Assembly (NCBI GenBank): GCA_017470985.1
Contig: JAFUXA010000020.1
Coordinates: 1 to 49,578, forward strand
Length of the DNA stretch: 49,578 nt
Direction of reading: 5' to 3'
Source: Lachnospiraceae bacterium
GTDB lineage: Bacteria > Bacillota > Clostridia > Lachnospirales > Lachnospiraceae
The first letter of the stretch is position 1; every line of letters starts with the position of its first letter. The notes under the pieces are model-generated. The model did not search any database, was not told the origin of the DNA, and saw only the letters and a list, made by a program, of their open reading frames with translations. Positions 16,065 through 23,309 of this stretch are shown one piece after another. The position numbers and the translations under genes are program-made.

Positions 16065-16448
16065 GGGGTTAAGTGAGAGGATATTTTTTTCTCTTACTTG
16101 ATCCTTGACAAGAGCATATACATTCACTAAGTACGTTCCCGTGGATTCGAGCCTCAAAGGTACGCCTTGCGCGATATAGCCTCACTGGAAAGTCGGTAGC
16201 ACCGGCATTGGCGAAGACGGCCACGGGTATAATGATACTTCCGCTTAGCCACAGCCAGTAGGGCATGACCTGAACACGCAATGGGAGCGGCTAGACGAGA
16301 ACCGTCTTGAGGATGAACCTATGGAGCTGTGCTGCAGCCGCTTAGTGATTTCCCATATCTCTGGGGTGTCGTGGACAAGTAAGAGATTTGATAACTGTTT
16401 TTTTAGGAAGGCTTCCTTTGTGTACTGGTAGAGGAAGCCTTCCTTTTT
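16065..16448 (+). ncRNA. Large structured non-coding RNA candidate
   Basis: About 385 bp between two terminators, without a credible gene and visibly richer in G and C than its surroundings. Complementary blocks are: AAGTGAGAG (16071-16079) with CTCTTACTT (16091-16099, one GU); CCCGTGG (16138-16144) with CCACGGG (16221-16227); ATGGGA (16281-16286) with TCCCAT (16351-16356), enclosing AGCGGCT (16286-16292) with AGCCGCT (16336-16342) and AGACG (16293-16297) with CGTCT (16303-16307). AAGACGG (16214-16220) can pair with CCGTCTT (16302-16308), which would form a pseudoknot. The block ends in a perfect 12-bp terminator stem. I match it to no known RNA family. Confidence 0.6.
16405..16448 (+). terminator. 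12-bp-stem terminator at the end of the RNA candidate
   Basis: AGGAAGGCTTCC (16405-16416) pairs perfectly with GGAAGCCTTCCT (16433-16444), and a T run follows. Confidence 0.92.
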
Positions 16449-16482
16449 ACATAGGAATTTGTCAAGGATGGAGGTGGTAATG

Positions 16483-16890
16483 ATGGAAATTAAACGAGGA
16501 GACATCTTCCTTGCGGATTTAGGTGAGTCTATTGGTTCAGTTCAAAGAGGAGAACGACCAGTACTGGTTGTTCAAAATAATAAAGGCAATAAGTATTCAC
16601 CTACAGTAACTGTTATTCCGATTACCACCAAGATTCATAAGAGCAAAGAATTCCCAACACATACCATATTAGAAAACATTGGAGGACTTGACGAAAAATC
16701 AGCATCAATGGCGGAACAAATTACAACCATAGGCCGCGAAAAGTTGATGCGATATATAGGTAGTCTGCCAGAGAGTTTTATGAAAAACGTAATTGACGAG
16801 ACGCTTTGTATTCAGTTGGAGATCAAGGGAGGAAGAAAAACATGGAAGGAATGCAAGAAGTCCAGTTCCCGCCGGAAGCAGAGAAACTAG
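16483..16890 (+). CDS. MazF/PemK-family endoribonuclease toxin
   Basis: About 135 residues from ATG 16483 (or 16480), with GGAGG at 16470-16474. The N-terminus has the family signature EIKRGDIFLADL, then RGERPVLVVQNNKGN and a TVTVIPITTK strand, and later the conserved SMAEQITTIGREKL. The enzymes cut mRNA at short sequences. No MazE-type antitoxin precedes it; upstream is the structured RNA. The C-terminus is unusually basic (KKSSSRRKQRN) and overlaps the next small gene by 49 bp. Confidence 0.9.
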   Translation: MEIKRGDIFLADLGESIGSVQRGERPVLVVQNNKGNKYSPTVTVIPITTKIHKSKEFPTHTILENIGGLDEKSASMAEQITTIGREKLMRYIGSLPESFMKNVIDETLCIQLEIKGGRKTWKECKKSSSRRKQRN

Positions 16891-17015
16891 CGATTAAGTT
16901 GGCTGCTTTCGCTATTATGAAACAGCTTTGTGATGATGGAAAGATTACAGAAGATGAACTGAAATATATTGCTAAGAAACGAGAGATTGACATCCTTGTG
17001 AGAAAGTCAGCTTGA
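16842..17015 (+). CDS. SHOCT-like small protein overlapping the MazF gene
   Basis: 57 residues from ATG 16842, with GGGAGGA 7 bp upstream. The C-terminal part (KQLCDDGKITEDELKYIAKK) fits the SHOCT pattern of a short helix, Gly-x-Ile-[ST], then an acidic helix. The first 49 bp overlap the MazF gene in another frame. The recombinase begins 53 bp downstream, so the three genes may be cotranscribed. It could be an oligomerisation module, a recombinase accessory factor, or an unusual antitoxin. Confidence 0.72.
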   Translation: MEGMQEVQFPPEAEKLAIKLAAFAIMKQLCDDGKITEDELKYIAKKREIDILVRKSA

Positions 17016-17068
17016 TTTTATCATGATGTCATCATCTAGATGAAAAAAGAAAAATGAGGTGGAAACAG

Positions 17069-18760
17069 ATGACACGTAAAGCAGCAATTTACGCTCGTGT
17101 TTCTACGGAGCACGAAGCGCAGATATCAGCACTTGAGAATCAGGTGCAGTATTATGATGAGCTTTTGTCACGTCATCCTGAGCTTACACTTGTTGACCGA
17201 TATATTGACGAAGGAATAACCGGAACTTCGATTCATAAGAGAGATGGATTCCTTCGAATGATGCAGGATGCAAAAGATGGAAAGTTTGATCTAATTATCA
17301 CTAGAGAGGTATCACGATTTGCTAGAAATACAGTGGATACTTTACAGCAGACCAGAATCCTTAAGACCTATGGAGTTGAGGTTTGGTTTACAGAGGATAA
17401 CATCTGGACGTTGAATGATGAAGACGGCGAGCTTCGATTATCGATTATGGCTACTCTGGCACAGAATGAAAGTAAGAAGATATCCCAGAGAGTAAAAGCT
17501 GGGCAGATGATTTCATTCAAAAATGGCGTTATTTACGGTACAGGAAATATTCTTGGATATGACCGCGTTGATAAGAATCATTTTGTTGTAAACAAAGAGC
17601 AGGCGGAGACGGTTAAAAGAATATATGAGTTATACCTGGATGGCAATGGCGTGCGCCGTATCCAAGACATTATGGAGCAGGAAGGACGTATCACTGCAAC
17701 GGGGCTTAACAAATGGTCTTCTAGTAATATTAGTAGGATTCTTAAGAATTCGTTTTATTGTGGAAGAATAGAGTATCGTAAGGAATATGTGCCGGATTAT
17801 CTTACTCAGAAAAAGGTAATTAATCATGGTGAGATAGAAAAGATTTACGTTGAGGGAAATCATGATCCGATTATTACACCGGAGATGTATGATGAAGCGC
17901 AACGTATAAGAGCTTTACATTCCTTTGAAAAGAAGGACAACAAGGGGAATATTAAAATGAATGGACAGTCTCCTTGTAAGAATGTCTGGGGACGAAAATG
18001 TAGATGCAAATGTGGTCACGCTTTAAATAGAAGAATGGCACACATGTCTAAGACGGGTGATCCATCTTTTGTATTTCAATGCTATGATCAGCTCCATACT
18101 GGAAGCCCGAGATTTAGACTGAAGAAAGGGCTTTCTATCGATGGCATTTGCGATAATGATTCATTCATGGAATGGAAGCTGGTTGTTCAGGCAGACTTCT
18201 TATTTAAGAAGCTGGTATCCAATCGGCAAGCTATTTATGATGAAGCAATCTCTATGGCTGGGGATTTACTTGATGTAAGATCAAATGATACAAATGATAA
18301 GAAAAAGGTTGAGAATAACATCAAGCAGATTGATAAGCTAAGGAATCAGATATCTATGCTTGTGGATATGTGTACTCAAGGGGATATCTCCAGGGAGATG
18401 TTTCAAAAGAAGAAGGCTAAGCTAGAAAAACAGATATCGAATCTTGAGAAATCGACTGAGGAATGTCAGCTGCAGATTGTAGAATCGGAAGATGATATTC
18501 TAAAGCAGAACCGTATTAAGAGTCTTACTGCGTTTATTAATATGGAAGCATTTGATCCGAGAGCCAAGATTCCTGATATAATAATTGATGGATTCGTAGA
18601 GCGAATTATTTATGACAAGGGAGTATTCATTTGGTACTTGAATCCACAGGTAGGTAATGCGACTTTTAAGGTAGATACGACCGATTGGAAGAAGAAGATG
18701 TTTAAGGCCAATAAAATGGTGTATCCCAGTTTAAGTGGCACAGGCAGCTATCGCAAATAA
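17069..18760 (+). CDS. Large serine recombinase (integrase)
   Basis: 563 residues from ATG 17069, preceded by GAGGTGG; ATG 17054 lies before that site. The N-terminal resolvase domain has KAAIYARVST with the nucleophile Ser, then EVSRFARN and the conserved MATLAQNESKKISQRVK. The recombinase domain follows (GVRRIQDIMEQEG, NISRILKNSFYCG). A zinc ribbon (CRCKCGHALN and a later Cys) and a long coiled coil (about 410-485) complete the large serine integrase layout. It integrates and excises the element by cutting att sites through a phosphoserine link. It marks the likely end of the element. Confidence 0.95.
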   Translation: MTRKAAIYARVSTEHEAQISALENQVQYYDELLSRHPELTLVDRYIDEGITGTSIHKRDGFLRMMQDAKDGKFDLIITREVSRFARNTVDTLQQTRILKTYGVEVWFTEDNIWTLNDEDGELRLSIMATLAQNESKKISQRVKAGQMISFKNGVIYGTGNILGYDRVDKNHFVVNKEQAETVKRIYELYLDGNGVRRIQDIMEQEGRITATGLNKWSSSNISRILKNSFYCGRIEYRKEYVPDYLTQKKVINHGEIEKIYVEGNHDPIITPEMYDEAQRIRALHSFEKKDNKGNIKMNGQSPCKNVWGRKCRCKCGHALNRRMAHMSKTGDPSFVFQCYDQLHTGSPRFRLKKGLSIDGICDNDSFMEWKLVVQADFLFKKLVSNRQAIYDEAISMAGDLLDVRSNDTNDKKKVENNIKQIDKLRNQISMLVDMCTQGDISREMFQKKKAKLEKQISNLEKSTEECQLQIVESEDDILKQNRIKSLTAFINMEAFDPRAKIPDIIIDGFVERIIYDKGVFIWYLNPQVGNATFKVDTTDWKKKMFKANKMVYPSLSGTGSYRK

Positions 18761-18798
18761 GTAATTGGATTGCTAAATAGCATATAGTGTAAATTATA

Positions 18799-18823
18799 GG
18801 GAGTCCGCGAGGACTCCCTTTTT
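18799..18823 (+). terminator. Terminator after the recombinase
   Basis: GGGAGTCC (18799-18806), a GCGA loop and GGACTCCC (18811-18818) are followed by TTTTT. This is the probable boundary between island and chromosome. Confidence 0.95.
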
Positions 18824-18915
18824 GAATTGTTTCAACTGCATGCTCCTTATTTATGTTATTCTTATTGTAGTTGGAATTGTAGAACGTAAGATTTTATCAA
18901 AGGAATGAGAATGCT

Positions 18916-19422
18916 ATGGATTTTCAATTACTACCCGTTGAGGATGCGGATTTACCGGTATTTAAACATGACATGCAGGAAGCTTTCCAGTTAGGTGCAG
19001 CAGCATGGGAAGAGGATTTGGATGAAGAAATACTGCCAGAGTCACATATAAATAAATCATTAAGTGCTAAGGGTTCCATTGCATACAAGGCAGTTGTAGA
19101 GGGAGAACTTCTTGGAGGTGCAATTGTTGTGATTAATGGTAAACATGGCCATTTGGATTTTCTTTACGTGAAGAGTGGAACACAAAGTCGTGGATTAGGT
19201 CAAAAAATTTGGAATGCTATTGAAGAAATGCATCTTGAAGTTACACTTTGGGAAACTTGTACGCCTTATTTTGACACGAGGAATCTGCACTTTTATATCA
19301 ATAGATGCGGTTTCGCGGCAGTGGAATTTTACAATCCTAAGCATATGGATCCTAACGCACCTGAGGGAGATGATGGTTCAGATTTATTTTTTAGATTTGA
19401 GAAGAGGATGCCTTTTGGGTAA
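18916..19422 (+). CDS. GNAT-family N-acetyltransferase
   Basis: 168 residues. The acetyl-CoA-binding core is seen in a LDFLYVKSGTQSRGLGQKIW segment, where the loop SRGLGQ takes the place of the usual Q/RxxGxG/A. A beta strand with TLWETCTPYF follows, then HFYINRCGFAAVEF, a typical GNAT end. The substrate is unknown. A shortened copy of the same gene type is found at 26451-26537, so the family was duplicated in this genome. Confidence 0.88.
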   Translation: MDFQLLPVEDADLPVFKHDMQEAFQLGAAAWEEDLDEEILPESHINKSLSAKGSIAYKAVVEGELLGGAIVVINGKHGHLDFLYVKSGTQSRGLGQKIWNAIEEMHLEVTLWETCTPYFDTRNLHFYINRCGFAAVEFYNPKHMDPNAPEGDDGSDLFFRFEKRMPFG

Positions 19423-19458
19423 TTAAGCAAAGAATTGCTGGATTAATTAAATCTATAA

Positions 19459-19614
19459 GCTTATAAGGCAATTTACAAAATTAACAAATCGGGATCATCT
19501 CTTGGATGGCAAGGTGTTATAGTAGGTATTGTTGTAGCTGTGGTTCCTCAGGCATTAACTATATGGGGAGCAGAAGGGATTGGTTGCTTAAAGGAATTAT
19601 TTGCAAGAATATAA
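19459..19614 (+). pseudogene. C-terminal fragment of a membrane protein
   Basis: This frame has no start codon. It reads into a hydrophobic stretch (GWQGVIVGIVVAVVPQALTI) and a soluble end (CLKELFARI), then TAA. It resembles the last membrane helix of a lost gene. I cannot name the parent. Otherwise the 474 bp between 19423 and 19896 hold a terminator and the promoter region below. Confidence 0.4.
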
Positions 19615-19716
19615 AGCTATAGTGTGTTAAGATAAGAAGGAGCACGAAAAAGTTCTTATTTTGATAAATCGGAATATAATGATTTACCAATTATTGAATA
19701 GTTGTTTTGCTTTAAA

Positions 19717-19748
19717 TCCAGGTGTTAATCTACACCTGGAAATTTTTT
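19717..19748 (+). terminator. Terminator
   Basis: TCCAGGTGT (19717-19725) pairs with ACACCTGGA (19732-19740), followed by seven T residues. Confidence 0.85.
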
Positions 19749-19760
19749 TGAAAAATTATA

Positions 19761-19832
19761 GATGTAACCATTGACGTTACATCGAAACGATGATATATTT
19801 ACACCAACAGATGCAACCACAACGGTTACAAC
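19761..19832 (+). promoter_or_regulatory. Promoter with two Rrf2-type operators
   Basis: The promoter is TTGACG (19771-19776), a 17-bp spacer and TATATT (19794-19799). Operator 1 is GATGTAAC-N7-GTTACATC (19761-19783, perfect arms) and covers the -35 box. Operator 2 is GATGCAAC-N7-GTTACAAC (19810-19832), 49 bp further on. The same N7 design recurs before the Rrf2 gene, which makes that regulator the likely ligand. Confidence 0.85.
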
Positions 19833-19896
19833 AATGAACTTTTTAACATTCGAGGATAATTACCTCGCAGGGCAGAGCCCAGAAAGGAAAATAATT

Positions 19897-20667
19897 ATGA
19901 CAAATAAGGAAAAAGCATTAGCACTCATCGGAACATTCGTATCAGGAGATACAGCAAAGGCAAAAGAACTTTTGGCGCCTGGCTATATTCAGCATAACCT
20001 GGCATTTGGAACAGGGGCTGATGCATTTGTAGCAGCAGTTGAAGGACTTGCACAGGCACCTGTAAAAACAACTGTTAATAATATTCGTTCATTTGAGGAT
20101 GGAGATAAGGTTTTCCTTCAGACAGTATATAATTTTGCAGGAGCAGGAGAGCAGGTCGGATTCGATGTTTTCAGATTCGATGAAGACGGTAAAATTGCAG
20201 AGCACTGGGATAATCTGGCAGACAAGGCAGCTCCTAATCCTTCAGGACATACTCAGATTGATGGAACTCTTGAAAAGAAAGATGTAGATAAGGAAGAGAC
20301 ACGTAAGGTTGTAGCCGGATTTGTAGGCGATGTACTTCGTGGGGAGAATCCTGACAAGCTCACTTCTTACTACGATGGAGATAAATATATCCAGCATAAT
20401 ACTTCAATTGCAGATGACCTTTCTGGTCTTGGAGCTGCACTTGAAGCTATGGCTAAGCAGGGAATCACAATGGTTTATAACAAGACTCATATGGTTCTTG
20501 CAGATGGAGATTATGCACTTGCCTGCTCGGAAGGAACCTTTGGTGGTGTACCTACAACCTACTATGATCTGTTCCGTGTTGAGAACGGATTTATCGCAGA
20601 GCATTGGGATGTAATGGAGACATTAGCTGATAAGTCTACATGGGCTAATGAAAACGGAAAGTTTTAA
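19897..20667 (+). CDS. Duplicated SnoaL/NTF2-like protein
   Basis: 256 residues from ATG 19897 (AAAGGA upstream); an in-frame ATG at 19831 overlaps the operator and is less likely. It has two NTF2-like halves. Each begins with a helix and then YIQHN (near residues 28 and 150) and ends with a D-x-FR strand and AEHWD (near 105 and 240). The family is often annotated as SnoaL-like or predicted aldol-condensing protein. The substrate is unknown. The operator pattern shared with the Rrf2 gene suggests induction by a redox or reactive-compound stress. Confidence 0.85.
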   Translation: MTNKEKALALIGTFVSGDTAKAKELLAPGYIQHNLAFGTGADAFVAAVEGLAQAPVKTTVNNIRSFEDGDKVFLQTVYNFAGAGEQVGFDVFRFDEDGKIAEHWDNLADKAAPNPSGHTQIDGTLEKKDVDKEETRKVVAGFVGDVLRGENPDKLTSYYDGDKYIQHNTSIADDLSGLGAALEAMAKQGITMVYNKTHMVLADGDYALACSEGTFGGVPTTYYDLFRVENGFIAEHWDVMETLADKSTWANENGKF

Positions 20668-20704
20668 TGTAACCATTGCAACTACATCTGTCACGAAGTA
20701 AAAT
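20666..20704 (+). promoter_or_regulatory. Rrf2 gene promoter with third operator copy
   Basis: AATGTAAC-N7-ACTACATC (20666-20688) has the same spacing as the two upstream copies. TTGCAA (20676-20681), a 17-bp spacer and TAAAAT (20699-20704) form the promoter. The operator covers the -35 box, as at 19761, so the regulator probably represses its own synthesis. Confidence 0.78.
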
Positions 20705-20724
20705 GATGGCAGGAGGAATTAAAA

Positions 20725-21165
20725 ATGCAGATATCAAGCAGATTTACGGTTGCACTTCATATTTTTACATGTGTGGATACATTTAAGGATGAACACAAGG
20801 TAACGAGCGATTTTCTTGCAGCCAGTATAAATACGAATCCTGTTATCATTAGAAAGATACTTACTCAGCTTAAGAACGCAGGGTTAATAAATGTTATCAG
20901 AGGAACAGGCGGAATAGAGCTTACAAGAGATCTTAAAGATATAACTTTTTATGATGTGTATCAGGCAATTGAGCCTTTGGAGGATGGAGATTTATTTAGA
21001 TTTCATGAATCACCAAATCCAGAGTGCCCTGTTGGTAGGAATATCCATTCGCTTTTGGATGATAAGTTGAAAAGCATCCAGGAAGCGATGGAATCAGAGA
21101 TGAAAAAATACACTCTTAATGATTTAAGATCCGGAATGCAGGAACTGTTGGCAAATGAAGCTTAA
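20725..21165 (+). CDS. Rrf2-family transcriptional regulator (YwnA-like)
   Basis: 146 residues. The winged helix is visible at residues 8-65 (VTSDFLAASINTNPVIIRKI, then a LKNAGLINVIRGTGG wing), followed by the family's DVYQAIEP. There is one conserved-type cysteine in NPECPVGRN rather than the three of IscR, so it does not look like an iron-sulfur protein; a thiol switch is possible. It should bind the three GATGTAAC-N7-GTTACATC-like sites, controlling itself and the SnoaL-like gene. Confidence 0.9.
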   Translation: MQISSRFTVALHIFTCVDTFKDEHKVTSDFLAASINTNPVIIRKILTQLKNAGLINVIRGTGGIELTRDLKDITFYDVYQAIEPLEDGDLFRFHESPNPECPVGRNIHSLLDDKLKSIQEAMESEMKKYTLNDLRSGMQELLANEA

Positions 21166-21170
21166 CAATG

Positions 21171-21204
21171 AGACTCTGAGGTGTTTACTTCAGAGTCTTT
21201 TTTT
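21171..21204 (+). terminator. Terminator between Rrf2 and macrodomain genes
   Basis: AGACTCTGA (21171-21179) pairs with TCAGAGTCT (21190-21198), followed by a T run that stops right at the next gene's Shine-Dalgarno. The downstream pair therefore depends on readthrough or an unseen promoter. Confidence 0.85.
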
Positions 21205-21219
21205 AGAAGGATATGGAAT

Positions 21220-22032
21220 ATGGAAACTAAGGTTAAAAAATCAACACAGGAAGAACGTCTTGATTATCTTGTAGAAGAGTTCAAGGCAGATTCTGCTGAA
21301 TATAAGGAATTACAGACTCCAAATAGTACGGAAGATAAAAGACGGATCTTAAGGTCGCTTATGAATATCCGTATGCCGAAAGAATTGTCCTCTGATGTAA
21401 TGAAAGTACAGGATGAATATTTATTAGAGAGAGCAGCTGAAAAGGGTGTGGTGAATCTATCAGACATCCCGGTTATCAGGGATGGACTTTCTATCTGGCA
21501 AGGGGATATAACAAGACTTTCGGTGGATGCTATTGTTAATGCCGCTAATTCGCAGATGCTTGGTTGTTTTGTTCCGATGCATACCTGCATAGATAACTGT
21601 ATCCATACTTTTGCAGGAGTGCAATTAAGAGCCGAGTGCAACAGGCAGATGAATGAACTTCGAATCAGATACGGAAGAGACTATGAACAGCCGACCGCCG
21701 TTCCAATGCTTACTGAAGCTTATAATCTTCCGGCAAAGAAAGTTATTCACATAGTAGGACCAATTGTCCAATACAAGCTTACTCTTGAATTGGAAAAGGA
21801 TTTGGAGAACTGCTATAGAAACACTTTGGATATGTGTGCTGAAAATAGCTTGAAGAGCGTTGCTTTTTGCTGTATTTCAACAGGAGTATTTCATTTTCCT
21901 AACAAAAAAGCAGCTGAGATTGCCGTTAAGACTGTGTCAGAATGGCTTCGTGAAAATCCTGGTAAGGTAGAAAGAGTGATATTCAATGTTTTCAAAGATG
22001 AGGATAAGGCCATTTATGAAAAACTTATATGA
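21220..22032 (+). CDS. Zinc-containing macrodomain ADP-ribose hydrolase
   Basis: 270 residues from ATG 21220, with AGAAGG 9 bp upstream. The helical N-terminal 85 residues are typical of the SauMacro-type group. The macrodomain follows: WQGDITRLSVDAIVNAANSQ, the zinc-binding loop CFVPMHTCIDNCIH, and STGVFHFPN. These enzymes remove ADP-ribose from proteins modified by SirTM. The gene overlaps the SirTM gene by 17 bp. In the known operons GcvH-L and LplA2 accompany this pair, and neither is in the window. Confidence 0.93.
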   Translation: METKVKKSTQEERLDYLVEEFKADSAEYKELQTPNSTEDKRRILRSLMNIRMPKELSSDVMKVQDEYLLERAAEKGVVNLSDIPVIRDGLSIWQGDITRLSVDAIVNAANSQMLGCFVPMHTCIDNCIHTFAGVQLRAECNRQMNELRIRYGRDYEQPTAVPMLTEAYNLPAKKVIHIVGPIVQYKLTLELEKDLENCYRNTLDMCAENSLKSVAFCCISTGVFHFPNKKAAEIAVKTVSEWLRENPGKVERVIFNVFKDEDKAIYEKLI

Positions 22033-23002
22033 TGATATGCCTAACGGTTATCAAGAAACTATAGAGAAAGGGATGAATGCCGTGAGATATTTTAGTAGAA
22101 GCATGTTCTATGGGAAGGGAAGTAAAGAAGAACAGATAAGCAGACTTAAAACAGAAATTAAGGAAGCAGATGCCATTGTTATAGGTGCGGGTGCAGGATT
22201 ATCAACATCAGCAGGGTTTACTTACAGTGGCGAACGTTTTGAAAAATACTTCTATGACTTTGCCAAAAGATTTGGAATAAGAGATATGTATTCAGGTGGT
22301 TTCTATCCGTTTCCAAGTGAAGAAATCCGCTGGGCCTGGTGGGCAAGACATATTTATTTTAACAGATATATTGATGCTCCAAAGCCAGTGTATAGGGATC
22401 TGCTTAAGATAGTTGACCATAAGGATTATTTTGTTATTACAACGAATGTAGATCACCAGTTTCAAAGAGCAGGTTTTGACAAGAAAAGACTGTTCTATAC
22501 TCAGGGTGATTATGGTTTGTTTCAGAGCGTGAATCCTGCTATTCAGAAAACCTTTGATAATGAAGAGTGGGTAATGAAAGCGATGGAAGCACAAGGTTTT
22601 GTAAGAGATAATCAGGGAGTATTTCAGGTATCGATTGATGGTAAGTTATTGATGGAAATTCCTTCCGAGCTGATTCCAAAGTGTCCTGATGATGGCTCTG
22701 ATATGACTATGAATTTGAGAGCGGATGATTCTTTTGTTGAAGATGAAGGATGGCATAGGGCATCTGCGGTATATTCTGATTTTATTCGTAGACATGAGAA
22801 TCTCCATGTTCTTTATCTTGAATTGGGAGTAGGAGCTAATACGCCCGTAATAATAAAATATCCGTTCTGGCAGATGACGTTGGCAAATGAAAAAGCGGCA
22901 TATGCTTGCTTAAATTATGGTGAATCATTCTGTCCAGAGGAAATTGCAGATAGAAGTATATGTATAGATGGTGATATTGCAACCATATTACAAGAGTTAT
23001 GA
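22016..23002 (+). CDS. SirTM (class M sirtuin), predicted protein ADP-ribosyltransferase
   Basis: About 328 residues if it starts at ATG 22016, which overlaps the macrodomain gene; starts at 22073 or 22082 are possible. Sirtuin motifs are AIVIGAGAGLSTSAG (NAD binding), TTNVDHQF, and YTQGDYG, in which Gln takes the place of the catalytic His of deacetylating sirtuins. That replacement is the mark of class M. Known members ADP-ribosylate a lipoylated GcvH-like carrier, and the adjacent macrodomain reverses it, as part of an oxidative-stress response. Confidence 0.9.
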   Translation: MKNLYDDMPNGYQETIEKGMNAVRYFSRSMFYGKGSKEEQISRLKTEIKEADAIVIGAGAGLSTSAGFTYSGERFEKYFYDFAKRFGIRDMYSGGFYPFPSEEIRWAWWARHIYFNRYIDAPKPVYRDLLKIVDHKDYFVITTNVDHQFQRAGFDKKRLFYTQGDYGLFQSVNPAIQKTFDNEEWVMKAMEAQGFVRDNQGVFQVSIDGKLLMEIPSELIPKCPDDGSDMTMNLRADDSFVEDEGWHRASAVYSDFIRRHENLHVLYLELGVGANTPVIIKYPFWQMTLANEKAAYACLNYGESFCPEEIADRSICIDGDIATILQEL

Positions 23003-23065
23003 TCGACATTGTCTCGTTTTGACTCGTCTCGACCGATATTAGCACTTTTCTTATAGTTTTACAGA

Positions 23066-23134
23066 AATCAACCAGAACCACCGTATCACACGCCTGATTT
23101 AAGACAAATGCTTTCAGAAATGTTCAATGCTTAG
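23066..23134 (+). pseudogene. Short C-terminal gene fragment
   Basis: A frame with no start reads NQPEPPYHTPDLRQMLSEMF and two more residues, then TAG. The proline-rich turn and closing amphipathic helix look like the end of a real protein. The parent is unknown. It lies in the 307-bp gap 23003-23309, which otherwise holds the TTGCATA repeats. Confidence 0.35.
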
Positions 23135-23208
23135 AATTTAAAGTATTCATTGGAAGATAATAAGAAGCATGTAATGCATAGCCGAGTGTTTTCAAATCAG
23201 GTTAAATT

Positions 23209-23254
23209 TTGCATATATTAGCAAACTTGCATAAATCCACTGGATTTTTGCATA
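23209..23254 (+). promoter_or_regulatory. Three TTGCATA direct repeats upstream of the ABC importer
   Basis: TTGCATA occurs at 23209, 23227 and 23248, the last two extended to TTGCATAAA. They lie 55-100 bp before the importer start. They may be regulator binding sites. I did not find a convincing -35/-10 pair at standard spacing. Confidence 0.4.
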
Positions 23255-23309
23255 AATTTGCGATATCATACTGTACATATGAATTATTATTCGATTTAAG
23301 GAGATAGAT

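Noticed and set aside
16050-16160. tRNA-like words (GGGGTAGTTCAGTGG and later GATTCGAGCC)
   Set aside because: The D-stem, anticodon arm and acceptor stem cannot be formed, and the spacing does not fit a tRNA. The block is better read as part of the larger structured RNA candidate.
18760-18915. Attachment site of the serine recombinase
   Set aside because: Only one end of the element is in the window, so the repeated core cannot be identified.
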